The translations under genes were made by a program, and so were the position numbers. Of a stretch of DNA of 64,000 nucleotides, positions 17,131 to 25,734 are shown one piece after another. How positions within the stretch are numbered: the stretch's first letter is position 1; every line of letters begins with the position of its first letter. Source of the stretch: Kitasatospora sp. MAP12-44 (GTDB lineage: Bacteria > Actinomycetota > Actinomycetes > Streptomycetales > Streptomycetaceae); contig NZ_JARZAE010000004.1 of NCBI RefSeq assembly GCF_029892095.1, positions 7,688,001 through 7,752,000 of the forward strand, given 5' to 3'. The notes below the pieces were generated by a model, which was not told where the DNA came from, made no database searches, and worked only from the letters and a program-made list of their open reading frames with translations.

Positions 17131-18388
17131 ATGAGCTCTCACCCGGCCACCGAGCAGCCGTGGAACCGGCAGCGGTTGCGCAGCAACAACGAGTGGCTCC
17201 TGCTCGAGCGGCTCCGCACCGCCGGACCCGCCTCGCGCGCCCAACTCGCCCGCGACACCGGCCTGTCCAAGCCGACGGTGTCCGCCGCGCTGGCCAACCT
17301 CGAGCAGGCCGGCCTGGCCCGCGAGGCCGGCCTGCTGGCCCCCGAGCGCGGGCGGGTCGCCGTCCTCTACGAGCCTGATCCGACGGCGGGACACGTGCTC
17401 GGCATCGACATCGGCCGGGCCTGGCTGCGGATCGCGGTCGCCGACCTGGCGGGCGAGATCGTCACCCGCCGCGACGTGCCCAACCGGGGCCGCAGCGCCG
17501 ACGCGGTGGCGGACGCCGTCGTCGCGGCGGCCCGGGCCGCGCTGGAGGAGGCCGGGCTCGGCCCCGGCGCGGTGGTGCACGCGGCGATCGGCACCCCCGG
17601 CGTCTGGGACGAGTCCGAGCAACGCGTCCGCTACGCCGCCAACCTGCCCGGCTGGGGCCGCCGCGGCCCTCTTCGACCGGATCCGGGCCGGCCTCGACAC
17701 CGAGATCAGCGTGCACAACGACGCCAACCTCGCTGCGCTCGGCGAGTACGCGCGCGGCGCCGGGGTCGGCAGCCGGCTCTTCGTCTATCTGCTGATCGGC
17801 ACCGGTCTGGGCATGGGCGTGGTCGCCGGCGGGCGCTTGCAGCAGGGTGCGCACGGCGCGGCCGGCGAGATCGGGTTCCTCCCGCTGCCCGGCGGCGCGG
17901 GCGGTGGCGGTGGCGAGGGCTCCCACGGTGGCCCCCACGGGGGCTCCCGCGGTGGCGACGAACGGGCGCAGCGGCGCGGGATGCTGGAGTCGGCGGCCTC
18001 GGCGGAGTCGGTGGTCCGCACGGCCAAGGAGCTGGGCCTGCGCGGGGCGGCCACGGCCAAGCAGGTCTTCGACGCGGCCCGGGCCGGCGACCCGGCCGCG
18101 CTCGCCGCCATCGACCACGAGGCCGGGCAACTCGCCTACGCGGTGGCGGTGGTGTCCTCCGTGCTGGATCCCGACCTGGTGGTACTCGGCGGCGGTGTCG
18201 GCCACAGCGCCGACCTGCTGCTCGGGCGCGTCGAGCAGGCGCTGCACCGCCTCACTCCGCTGCGCCCGCGGCTGGCGCCCAGCCTGCTGGGCGAGGAGGC
18301 GGTGCTGATCGGCGCCCTGGCCACCGCGCTGCGCACGGCCCGCCCGGAGGTCTTCGAACGGCGCTCGGCGGCCCTGGGCCGGGTCTGA
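17131..18388 (+). pseudogene. ROK family regulator broken by a frameshift
   Basis: The first frame encodes the helix-turn-helix (NNEWLLLERLRTAG...GLSKPTVSAALANLEQAG) and the first half of the ROK domain through AANLPGWG. The homologous continuation (AALFDRIRAGLDTEISVHNDANLAALGEYARG through LDPDLVVLGGGVG to the end) is in the next frame. The switch needs one extra base or two missing bases at about 17655-17672, in a GC-rich run. The first frame continues only as Arg/Gly-rich nonsense. It could be a real mutation or a sequencing error. A loop with GGGGEGSHGGPHGGSRGG interrupts the C-terminal half. GGAGG precedes two adjacent ATGs (17128, 17131). Confidence 0.8.
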
Positions 18389-18403
18389 GGGCCCAGGGCC
18401 TTG

Positions 18404-18446
18404 GCGTCAGCTCCGCGACGTCAACTGCGCGGCGTCAACTGTGCAG
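18404..18446. repeat. Degenerate GCGTCAaCTG repeats between convergent genes
   Basis: Three to four imperfect copies of a roughly 14-bp unit built on (G/A)CGTCAACTG lie between the ROK and DUF4239 stop codons and run into the last codons of the DUF4239 gene. Confidence 0.6.
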
Positions 18447-19193
18447 CGTCAGCGCTGCGGGCCTCAACTGCTGCGAGAGCTGGCTGAAGCGGTCGAGGCT
18501 CTGCTGGTAGGCGATGGGCGTCACATGGACCGGGCCCGCGTACGGGTGGGTCATCTGCAGCACGAGGTACACGCCGAACCCGACCACGGCGCCGACCAGG
18601 CCGAGTGCGACCGCCTCCCGGCGGTGAAAGGTCAGGCCGGCGATCGGGGCGTAGAGCAGCACCAGCAGGCCGGTGGCGATCAGCCCCGGGTAGAGCGGTG
18701 CGGGCAGCGAGACGGTCGCGTCGGCCAGGCGGATCTGCCGCTTGGTGTAGACGTCCGACAAGTCGCTCAGCATGGTGGTGCGTTGGTCGGAGGGAGGCAG
18801 CGCCTCGACGTGGCTGCGGACGGCGTCCAGGTCCGTCCAGGTGCCCGGGTCGGCGGAGCCGTGGCTCATCGCCTTGAAGTCGGGGCCGATCACCTCGGTC
18901 ACATAGGTGCGCAGCAGCGGACGGGTCGAGGCGTCGGCGTCGGTGTAGGCGGCGTTGAGGGAGCGCGCCTCGTCCCAGGTGTGGCCGCGCGCGGTGTTCA
19001 GGTTGGACCAGGAACCCGCGATCAGGAAGGCGGTGACCAGCATGAAGGAAGACAGCGAGGCCGATCCGAGGAAGCCGAGGGCGCCCGCGGAGAACGTGCC
19101 CTCGCGTGAGCGGGCGGTGCGGCCGAAGGCGGCCAGGACGGCCACCGCGGCCCCGCCTCCGATGATCACGGCGATGACGATACCCAGACTCAA
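18435..19193 (-). CDS. DUF4239 (bestrophin-like) membrane protein
   Basis: A 252-residue protein with helices at about residues 3-22 and 36-60, an extracytoplasmic region of about 100 residues, and two C-terminal helices (LIATGLLVLLYAPIAGLTF and ALGLVGAVVGFGVYLVLQM). This is the DUF4239 layout, sometimes called bestrophin-like. Molecular function is unknown. Translation appears to start at TTG 19193, with GGGAGACG upstream and a 3-base overlap with the stop of the proline-rich gene, so the pair is coupled. Confidence 0.78.
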   Translation of the reverse strand: MSLGIVIAVIIGGGAAVAVLAAFGRTARSREGTFSAGALGFLGSASLSSFMLVTAFLIAGSWSNLNTARGHTWDEARSLNAAYTDADASTRPLLRTYVTEVIGPDFKAMSHGSADPGTWTDLDAVRSHVEALPPSDQRTTMLSDLSDVYTKRQIRLADATVSLPAPLYPGLIATGLLVLLYAPIAGLTFHRREAVALGLVGAVVGFGVYLVLQMTHPYAGPVHVTPIAYQQSLDRFSQLSQQLRPAALTLHS

Positions 19194-19729
19194 CGACGTC
19201 TCCCTGCAGTGTGGTTGATGAACGTGGCAGCCGCGGCGAGGACGGCCGGGACGGTGATCGCGACGAGCATGAACGCACTGTCGGCCGGGCCGACCGGGGG
19301 GACGGTCGTGCTGTCGTCGGGCGGACGGGTCGGCATGGCGGTGGTGGCGTGCACCTGGGCCGGCGGGGGCGGCAGCGGGGCGGCGGTGTGCGGGGTGGGG
19401 CGTGGAACGGGGCGCGGGATGTGCTTCGGGGCGGCGGGCGCGGGCGGACGTACCGGCGCGGCGGTGTGCGGGGCCGGTTTGGCGGGCGCCGGGTGCGGGG
19501 TGGGCGCGGGCGGTGGTGGCGGAGGGGATGGTGGAGGTGGTGGGGGCGGTGGAGGTGGTGGCGGCGTGGGTGGCGGCGGCGGAGGGGGCGGGGTGGGTGG
19601 AGGTGGTGGCGGCGTGGGGTGGCAGCCGCCCGGATCGTGGTGGTGATGATGGTCGTGGTCGTGGTCGTGCCCGGGGTCATGGTCGTGCCCGGGGTCGTGG
19701 CCGTCGTCGTGAGGGTCGTCGGCGTGCAT
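19190..19729 (-). CDS. His/Asp-rich, poly-proline, single-pass membrane protein
   Basis: 179 residues in three zones. Residues 1-32 are almost entirely His, Asp, Gly and Pro (HDPGHDHDPGHDHDHDHHHHH), a likely divalent-metal-binding stretch. Residues about 36-75 are nearly pure proline with scattered Thr and Ser. The C-terminal part has a hydrophobic helix (SAFMLVAITVPAVLAAAATF) and a basic end. There is no N-terminal signal peptide, so the His/Pro part probably sits in the cytosol with a tail anchor. Function unknown. It is coupled to the DUF4239 gene. Low-complexity coding makes length variation between strains likely. Confidence 0.6.
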   Translation of the reverse strand: MHADDPHDDGHDPGHDHDPGHDHDHDHHHHHDPGGCHPTPPPPPPTPPPPPPPPTPPPPPPPPPPPPSPPPPPPAPTPHPAPAKPAPHTAAPVRPPAPAAPKHIPRPVPRPTPHTAAPLPPPPAQVHATTAMPTRPPDDSTTVPPVGPADSAFMLVAITVPAVLAAAATFINHTAGRRR

Positions 19730-19770
19730 GCCAGGAAGCTAGCCAGGCACCCCTGGGCGGGCAGGGCGAA

Positions 19771-19786
19771 TTGCATTCTCCTGCAA
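19771..19786. promoter_or_regulatory. TTGCA-N6-TGCAA palindrome upstream of the proline-rich gene
   Basis: A 16-bp inverted repeat with perfect 5-bp arms lies 42 bp upstream of the proline-rich gene start. It could be an operator. Its regulator is unknown. Confidence 0.4.
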
Positions 19787-19880
19787 GCAAATTGACTCTT
19801 CAGGGGGTGAAAAGTTCGATAAGCCGTCCGTATGACGAACGGACGTTCCCCTGTTTTCGCCTGCCCGCGACTACCCGGGA

Positions 19881-20528
19881 CTACCCGGCGAGGTAGCGCC
19901 GCAGCAGCAGCTTGCACTCCGCGATCAGCGTCGGATCGCCGTCCCGGTCCTGCTGGAAGGCGAGTTTGAGTACGGCGTCCGCACACTCGAGCGCCACCCG
20001 CAGGGCCAGCGGCGAGGGCTCGCGCCCGCCGCCGGCGAGGTGTTCGGAGCTGAGCGCGTGCAGGTGCCGCGCGACGGTGCTGTTGTTGTCGAGCGAGCCG
20101 TCGAGGAAGTGTTCGACATCGTCCAGGGCCGGCGGCGTCGGGCCGGTCAGCCCGAAGTCCAGTGCGCCGAAACCGGCCACGGCCCGCTTCATGGCGACGA
20201 ACTCCTCGACCGCGAGATCGACGAAGCCGCCGATGTCCTGCGGGGACTCCGCCTCCAGGCGGCGGGCCAACCGGTCCAGATAGCGCTGCAGATTGCGGCG
20301 GGCGAGCGCCGCCAGCAGGCTCTCCTTGCCGGAGAAGAACTGGTAGAGCGTGCCGATCGGGACCTGGGCGCGAGCGGCGATCTCCTTGGTGGTGAGCGCC
20401 GCCGCGCCGCCGGTGTCCAGCAGCTGCGCGCAGGCGTCCAGGATCCGCTCCAGGCGCTCCTGGCTGCGCTGCTGCACGGGCTGCCGACGCAGAACCCCTG
20501 GGCGCAGCACCTCTGTCTGCTCACTCAT
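19881..20528 (-). CDS. TetR family transcriptional regulator
   Basis: About 215 residues. The N-terminal TetR DNA-binding region reads RILDACAQLLDTGGAAALTTKEIAARAQVPIGTLYQFFSGKESLLAALARR, which matches the TetR signature closely. The C-terminal ligand domain is not specific to a recognised subfamily. I chose ATG 20528 (MSEQTEV), giving a normal-length N-terminal arm; a longer in-frame start at 20570 exists. It diverges from the methionine aminopeptidase gene, and the shared spacer holds a perfect GGTATA/TATACC palindrome that this regulator may bind. Confidence 0.86.
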   Translation of the reverse strand: MSEQTEVLRPGVLRRQPVQQRSQERLERILDACAQLLDTGGAAALTTKEIAARAQVPIGTLYQFFSGKESLLAALARRNLQRYLDRLARRLEAESPQDIGGFVDLAVEEFVAMKRAVAGFGALDFGLTGPTPPALDDVEHFLDGSLDNNSTVARHLHALSSEHLAGGGREPSPLALRVALECADAVLKLAFQQDRDGDPTLIAECKLLLRRYLAG

Positions 20529-20674
20529 GGGAGCCACTGTGCCGCATCCGGCGTTCCGCAGGCCAATCATCGCTGCGAGACCAGCTCATGTTTCCTGCAA
20601 AGTCAGCCCGGCTCAGCAGTCAGAAATATGAGCCCCACTCAGCCCGCGCTCCCGGCCCGGCAGTTGCCTCATCT

Positions 20675-20688
20675 GGTATAACTATACC
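20675..20688. promoter_or_regulatory. Perfect palindrome GGTATA-AC-TATACC
   Basis: A 14-bp inverted repeat with 6-bp arms lies 32 bp upstream of the aminopeptidase start, in the divergent spacer with the TetR gene. It is AT-rich in a GC-rich context, so it is a strong operator candidate. Confidence 0.55.
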
Positions 20689-20719
20689 GGAATAGTGACC
20701 CGTGGAATCGAGGACCGCT

Positions 20720-21502
20720 GTGATCGAGCTGAAGTCTCCAGCCAATATCGAACGTATGCGCACCACTGGCCAGTTCCTCGGCCAGGTGCTCGCGGAGCTC
20801 GGCGAGCTCGCCGCGGTGGGGCTCAACCTGCTGGATCTTGAGCACCACGCTCGTCGCCTCATCAAGGAGCGCGGCGCCACGTCCTGCTACTGGGACTACG
20901 CGCCCACGTTCGGCAACGGCCCCTTCCGCAACGTGGTCTGCCTCTCGGTCAACGACGCCGTGCTGCACGGGCTGCCGCACAGCTACAAGCTGCGCGACGG
21001 GGACCTGCTGACGATGGACATGGCGGTGAGCATCGACGGCTGGGTCGCGGACTCGGCCTACTCCGTCATCGTCGGCACCCCGTCCGCGGAGGATCTGCGG
21101 CTGATCGAGGCCACCGAGGTCGCCCTGGAGGCCGCGATCGAGGTCGCCCAGGTGGGCAACCGGCTCGGGGACATCTCCGCGGCCATCGGCGCGGTCGCCG
21201 CCGACTACGGCTACCCGGTCAACCTGGAGTTCGGCGGTCACGGCCTCGGCCGCACCATGCACGAGGGCCCGCACGTGCCCAACAACGGCCGAGCGGGCCG
21301 CGGCCTGAAGCTGCGCCCCGGCCTGACGCTCGCGATCGAGCCCTGGTTCGCCCGCGGCACCGACGAGATCGTCTTCGACCCGGACGGCTGGACGATCCGC
21401 TCGGCCGACGGCTCCCGCACCGCCCACTCCGAGCACACGGTCGCCATCACCGAGACCGGCCCCCTCGTCCTCACCCGCCGCCCTCAGCAGGGCGAGGCCT
21501 GA
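20720..21502 (+). CDS. map: Methionine aminopeptidase, type I
   Basis: About 260 residues with the type I fold. The N-terminus VIELKSPANIERMRTTG is canonical. The His is in HGLPHSYKL, the two metal-binding Asp are in LTMDMAVSIDGWVADSAYSV, the second His is in EFGGHGLGRTMHEGPHVPN, and the Glu residues are in TLAIEPWF and SEHTVAI. It removes the initiator Met from nascent proteins. GTG 20720 is preferred over GTG 20702 because GAGGA lies 5 nt upstream and it matches family starts. It is probably an accessory copy, since it is far from ribosomal-protein genes and adjoins a small XRE regulator. Confidence 0.86.
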   Translation: MIELKSPANIERMRTTGQFLGQVLAELGELAAVGLNLLDLEHHARRLIKERGATSCYWDYAPTFGNGPFRNVVCLSVNDAVLHGLPHSYKLRDGDLLTMDMAVSIDGWVADSAYSVIVGTPSAEDLRLIEATEVALEAAIEVAQVGNRLGDISAAIGAVAADYGYPVNLEFGGHGLGRTMHEGPHVPNNGRAGRGLKLRPGLTLAIEPWFARGTDEIVFDPDGWTIRSADGSRTAHSEHTVAITETGPLVLTRRPQQGEA

Positions 21503-21582
21503 CCGCAGCGGTAGCAGCGGTGGGGACAGGCCCGATTCCCAACCGCCCTCCTGGATCGTGCCCGCTGCACTAGGATTCGGGC

Positions 21583-21858
21583 ATGGTGAGAACCCCCTTG
21601 ACGTTGTTGGAGCGGCAACGCGGTGAGCGACTGGGAGCGCTGCTGCGCGAGGCGCGCGGCAAGCGCAGCATGGTCGACGTCGCCGCCGCGGCGGGGCTCT
21701 CGCCGGAGACGCTGCGCAAGATCGAGACGGGCCGGGCGCCGACCCCCTCGTACTTCACCGTGGCAGCCCTGGCCGCAGTGCTCTCCATCTCGCTCGACGA
21801 ACTGGCCGCCGCCTGCGCGCAGGACGACGGCTACCAGGACCAACCGCTGTCCGCCTGA
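21583..21858 (+). CDS. Small XRE family DNA-binding protein
   Basis: A 91-residue helix-turn-helix protein: LGALLREARGKRSMVDVAAAAGLSPETLRKIETGRAPTPSYFTVAALAAVLSISLDELA covers the whole XRE domain, with almost nothing outside it. It probably binds DNA as a dimer without a separate effector domain. It lies about 80 bp after the methionine aminopeptidase gene on the same strand and may be co-transcribed. Targets are unknown. Confidence 0.83.
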   Translation: MVRTPLTLLERQRGERLGALLREARGKRSMVDVAAAAGLSPETLRKIETGRAPTPSYFTVAALAAVLSISLDELAAACAQDDGYQDQPLSA

Positions 21859-21994
21859 CAGTCGCCGGTTCGCCGGGTACCCCTCCTTGAGGAGGAGGGT
21901 TCGGCCCCGGCGGCGGCCCTTCTCCTCATCGCGGCCGAGGCGCGGTCCTGGGCCGGGTTCGTAACGTCGCTTCCCTAGGGGAGAGGAGCGGCAG

Positions 21995-22906
21995 ATGATC
22001 GAGGCGTACGGGCTGTCCAAGGCCTACGGGGGCGCGATCGCGGTCGACGGGCTGGACTTCCGGGTCGAGCCGGGCCGGGTGACGGGGTTCCTCGGCCCGA
22101 ACGGGGCCGGGAAGTCGACCACCATGCGGATGATCCTGGGTCTGGACCGGCCGACCTCCGGTTCGGTGACGGTCAACGGCACCGGGTACCGGGGCAAGGT
22201 GTGGCCACTGCACGAGGTGGGTGCGCTGCTGGACGCGCGGGCCGTGCACCCGGGCCGGTCCGGCTACAGCCACCTGCACAGCCTGGCTGCCGCGAACGGG
22301 ATCGCGCGCGGGCGGGTCGACGAGGTGCTCGACCAGGTGGGACTCACCGCCGCCGCGCGCCGCAGGGTGGGCGGCTACTCGCTCGGCATGGCGCAGCGGC
22401 TCGGGATCGCGGCCGCGCTGCTGGGCGACCCCGGAGTGCTGCTCCTCGACGAGCCGGTCAACGGGCTTGACCCGGACGGCATTCGGTGGGTCAGGACGCT
22501 GATGCGGTCGCTGGCCGCCGAGGGACGGACCGTGCTGGTCTCCAGCCACCTGATGAGTGAGATGGCGCTGACGGCGGATCACCTGCTGGTGATCGGCCAG
22601 GGGCGGCTGCTGGCGGACACCTCGCTGGCCGACCTGATCACGCGGCACTCCGCCGACCGCGTCGAGGTGCGCTCGCCGGACGCCGTCGAGCTGACCGCCG
22701 CCTTGCGGGCGCACGGCGGCGAGGTCGCGGTCGCGGCGGACGGGACGCTGACGGTCGCCGGGCTCGGATCGGCGCGGATCGGCGAGCTGGCCGCCGCGCA
22801 GGGCAGCGTGCTGCACCAGTTGCGTGACCGGACGGCGTCGTTGGAGGAGGCCTACTTCCGGCTCACCCAGGACGCCGTCAGCTACCGCGCGGCGGTGGCG
22901 GCATGA
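21995..22906 (+). CDS. ABC transporter ATP-binding protein
   Basis: A 303-residue ATPase. Walker A is GPNGAGKST, the signature is YSLGMAQRL, Walker B is GVLLLDEPVNGLDPDG, and the switch His lies in VSSHLMSEM. The C-terminal extension resembles drug or antibiotic exporter ATPases (DrrA/BcrA type). It is the first gene of a tightly packed operon with two permeases and a two-component system (ATGA overlap with the first permease). This layout suggests a peptide-antibiotic or envelope-stress sensing and detoxification module. Confidence 0.9.
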   Translation: MIEAYGLSKAYGGAIAVDGLDFRVEPGRVTGFLGPNGAGKSTTMRMILGLDRPTSGSVTVNGTGYRGKVWPLHEVGALLDARAVHPGRSGYSHLHSLAAANGIARGRVDEVLDQVGLTAAARRRVGGYSLGMAQRLGIAAALLGDPGVLLLDEPVNGLDPDGIRWVRTLMRSLAAEGRTVLVSSHLMSEMALTADHLLVIGQGRLLADTSLADLITRHSADRVEVRSPDAVELTAALRAHGGEVAVAADGTLTVAGLGSARIGELAAAQGSVLHQLRDRTASLEEAYFRLTQDAVSYRAAVAA

Positions 22907-23721
22907 ACCCCGCCGTCCGCCCGGCGCGCACTGTGCGCACCGGGCCGAGGCTGCTGGCCGCCGCCGGCGCCGAGTGGATCAAGTTCCGCTCGCTCCGGTC
23001 GGTCCCCGCGGTCCTGCTGGCCACCGCCGTGGTGCTGCTGCTCGGCGCGGGGCTCGTCAGCGCCGGGTACCGGTCCGGCTGGTCGACGATGACGGCCGGG
23101 GACCGGGCCGCCTTCGACCCCACGTACACGAGCCTGCGGGGCATCGAGCCGGCGCAGCTGCTCGTCGGCGGACTCGGCGTGCTGGCGGTGACCGGCGAGT
23201 ACGCCTGCGGCCTGATCCGCACCACCTTCGCCGCCACTCCACAGCGCGGACAGGTGCTGGCCGCCAAAGCGCTGGTCCTCGGCGCGGTGGTGTGGGGGCT
23301 GTCGACGGCGGCGTGCTTCGCGGCGTTCCTCCTCGGCCAGAGCCTGCTCGCCAGTCCGGCGCGGCACGCCGGGCTGGGGGATCCCGGGGTGTCGCGGGCG
23401 GTGGCCGGCGGCGGGCTGTACCTGCTGCTGGTCGGGCTGCTGGGGCTCGCGCTGGGCGCGCTGGTCCGCCGGACGGCGGCCGCGCTGGCCGCCCTGTTCG
23501 GCGTCCTGCTCGTGCTGCCGCTGGTCGTCGGGATGCTTCCGGGCGGCGCCGCCGACCGGATCGCGCCCTACCTGCCCGCCGCGGCCGGCTCGCAGCTGTG
23601 GACGGTGGTGCGCGGCGCGGGCCACGCGCCGGGGCCCTGGCAGGGAGCCGGGGTGTTCGTCCTGTACGTGGCGGGCACCGCGGCGATGGCGCTGGTCGCG
23701 GTGCGAAGGAGGGACGTCTGA
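22903..23721 (+). CDS. ABC transporter permease (ABC-2 type)
   Basis: A 272-residue integral membrane protein with about six helices. The N-terminal motif AAGAEWIKFRSLRSVPAVLLATAVVLLL and the conserved EYACGLIRTTFAATPQRGQVLAAK are typical of actinomycete ABC-2 permeases. Start and stop overlap the neighbours by 4 and 1 bases. It is clearly paralogous to the next gene (EWIKxRSLRS, TPQRGQVLAAK, HAGLGDPGV in both), so the pair probably forms a heterodimeric channel that arose by tandem duplication. Confidence 0.86.
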   Translation: MNPAVRPARTVRTGPRLLAAAGAEWIKFRSLRSVPAVLLATAVVLLLGAGLVSAGYRSGWSTMTAGDRAAFDPTYTSLRGIEPAQLLVGGLGVLAVTGEYACGLIRTTFAATPQRGQVLAAKALVLGAVVWGLSTAACFAAFLLGQSLLASPARHAGLGDPGVSRAVAGGGLYLLLVGLLGLALGALVRRTAAALAALFGVLLVLPLVVGMLPGGAADRIAPYLPAAAGSQLWTVVRGAGHAPGPWQGAGVFVLYVAGTAAMALVAVRRRDV

Positions 23722-24521
23722 TGCCGGTCCGTACCGTACGCTCCCGCGACCGGGTGTCTGCCGCCCTGGCCGGTGAGTGGATCAAGTTGCGCTCGTTGCG
23801 GTCGCTGTCGGCGGTCCTGCTGGGTGCGGCGGTCTTCAGCGTCGGGCTGGCGGTGCTGGTCTGCTCCAACTACCAAGCCCGCTGGGCGGATTACGACGCG
23901 CGACGGCAAGCCGCGTTCCAGCCGGCCGACACCGGCCTCGGATACCTCCAGATCGCCGTGCTGTTCTTCGGCGCACTCGGCGCACTGGCGGTCACCAGCG
24001 AGTACGGCAGCGGCCTGATCCGCAGCACCCTCGCCGCCACCCCGCAGCGCGGCCAGGTGCTGGCCGCGAAGACCGTCCTGGTCGGCGCGGTGTCCCTGGT
24101 CGCGGCGACGACGATCTGCGCCACGGCCTTCCTGGCCGGTCAGAGCCGACTCTCAACACCTGTGCCGCACGCGGGACTCGGGGATCCCGGTGTGCTGCGG
24201 TCGGTGCTGGGCGGCGCACTCTACCTGGCGCTGGCGGCGCTGCTCGGGCTCTTCCTCGGGGCACTGGTGCGCAGCGCGGCGGTCGCCCTCTCGGCGCTGT
24301 TCGGCATCTTCCTCGTCCTGCCGACCATGGTGGACAGCCTGCCGCACGACGCACTCTGGCGCGCCACCGTCCCGTATCTGCCGTCGAACCTGGGCGCGGC
24401 GCTCTGGCACACCCACACCGCCGGTCTGACCGCGCCGGGCATCGCCGCGCTGGGGCTCGCGGCGTACGTCCTGGTGCTCGCGGTGGCCGGGCTGCTGGCG
24501 CTGCGCGGTCGAGATGCCTGA
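23721..24521 (+). CDS. ABC transporter permease (ABC-2 type), paralogue of the preceding gene
   Basis: 266 residues with about six helices and the same landmarks as its neighbour: AGEWIKLRSLRSLSAVLLGAAVFSVGLAVL, EYGSGLIRSTLAATPQRGQVLAAK and HAGLGDPGV. The ATG overlaps the preceding stop (TGATG) behind AAGGAGGG, so expression is coupled. It probably pairs with the other permease and the ATPase at 21995. The substrate is unknown. Confidence 0.86.
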   Translation: MPVRTVRSRDRVSAALAGEWIKLRSLRSLSAVLLGAAVFSVGLAVLVCSNYQARWADYDARRQAAFQPADTGLGYLQIAVLFFGALGALAVTSEYGSGLIRSTLAATPQRGQVLAAKTVLVGAVSLVAATTICATAFLAGQSRLSTPVPHAGLGDPGVLRSVLGGALYLALAALLGLFLGALVRSAAVALSALFGIFLVLPTMVDSLPHDALWRATVPYLPSNLGAALWHTHTAGLTAPGIAALGLAAYVLVLAVAGLLALRGRDA

Positions 24522-25734
24522 CGAGGCGTCAGACAGCCTGCCGGGCATGCTTCGGGCACGGTTTCGGGCACGGTTTCGGCCCGCCGCGATCGACGGGCTG
24601 GTCGCGCTCCTGGTGCTGGCCGCGGCCGTCGCGGGGTCCGGTGACCAGGTCGCCGGCTGGCTGCCGCCCTTCGCTGTGCTGCCGCTCGGCGCGGCGCAGG
24701 CGGCCCTGCTGCTGTCCCGCCGCCGGGCGCCGCTGGCCGGGCTGGCCGGCACCACCGCCGTCGCCGCGTTCATGGTCGCCGTCGGGTACCCGGCCGGGTC
24801 GTCCGGCGCGGCGGTGCTGGCCGCCGCCTACGCCGTCGCGGTCCACGCCGACCCGCCGTGGACGGGGAACGGCGCCTGGGGCAGGGGCCCGGTCGCCGTA
24901 CTCGCGGCGGCGGCCGCGCTGACGGCGGCGATGGGCCTGCCCGGTTCACGGACCCGGGACGCGGGCGCCTGGCCGCAGCTCACGCTCGGCCTCGCCGTCG
25001 CGGTGGCCTGGCTCTCCGGCCACGCCGTCCGCACCCGCCGGGCGCACATCCGCGACCTGGAGGACCGCGCCGCCCGCCTGGAGCGGGAGGAGGGCGAGCG
25101 CGCCGTTCGAGCGGTGGCCGAGGAGCGCCTGCGGATCGCCCGCGAGCTGCACGACATCGTCGGCCACTCGCTCAGCCTGATCTCGATCCAGTCCGAGGCC
25201 GCCGCGCGGTCCCTGCGGGCCGACCCCGGCGCCGTCCCGGACTTCCTCACCACGATCTCCGCCACCAGCCGGCAGGCCCTCGCCCAACTGCGCCATGCCC
25301 TGGCCCTGTTGCGCCCGGACGAGGAGGACGAGCTCAGCCCGCAGCCCGGTCTGGCCGACCTGCCGGACCTGGTCGCCCGCTTGACGGCCGCCGGCCTGCC
25401 GGTCCGACTCGACGCCCGGCCGCCGGCGCTGCCGGCGGCCGTCGGCCTGACGGTGTACCGGATCGCCCAGGAGGCACTCACCAACGTCCTCAAGCACGCC
25501 GGGCCGCACGTCACCTCGGTCACCGTCACCGTCGTGCTCGACCCGGCCGACGGGCCCCTGCACGTGTCGGTGCGCGACGACGGCACCGGTGACGGCCTCC
25601 GTGCCCCGGCCCACGGCCTGCTCGGCATGCGCGAGCGGGTCGCCCTCTACGGCGGGACGCTGCACGCCGGGCCCGTACCGGGCGGCGGCTTCCAGGTCCA
25701 TGCCACGATCCCGCGCTCGGAGGCGACCGAATGA
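24514..25734 (+). CDS. Two-component sensor histidine kinase (NarL/DesK class)
   Basis: A 406-residue kinase. About four to five N-terminal helices (residues 30-170) have no extracytoplasmic sensor domain, which suggests intramembrane sensing. The dimerisation/phosphoacceptor region is EERLRIARELHDIVGHSLSLI with His213. The ATPase part shows AQEALTNVLKHAG (N box) and VRDDGTGDGL...GLLGMRERV (G box). It overlaps the permease gene by 8 bases and the response regulator by 4. It most likely senses the exporter's substrate or envelope damage and controls this operon. Confidence 0.89.
   Translation: MPDEASDSLPGMLRARFRARFRPAAIDGLVALLVLAAAVAGSGDQVAGWLPPFAVLPLGAAQAALLLSRRRAPLAGLAGTTAVAAFMVAVGYPAGSSGAAVLAAAYAVAVHADPPWTGNGAWGRGPVAVLAAAAALTAAMGLPGSRTRDAGAWPQLTLGLAVAVAWLSGHAVRTRRAHIRDLEDRAARLEREEGERAVRAVAEERLRIARELHDIVGHSLSLISIQSEAAARSLRADPGAVPDFLTTISATSRQALAQLRHALALLRPDEEDELSPQPGLADLPDLVARLTAAGLPVRLDARPPALPAAVGLTVYRIAQEALTNVLKHAGPHVTSVTVTVVLDPADGPLHVSVRDDGTGDGLRAPAHGLLGMRERVALYGGTLHAGPVPGGGFQVHATIPRSEATE

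Noticed and set aside
17655..17672. Programmed frameshift in the ROK gene
   Set aside because: No slippery heptamer or downstream structure typical of programmed shifts; mutation or sequence error is simpler.
19500..19625. Poly-G/GGT tract read on the plus strand as a glycine-rich protein
   Set aside because: The minus strand gives a coherent His/Pro-rich protein ending in a membrane helix and coupled to DUF4239, while the plus strand lacks a start and a sensible end.
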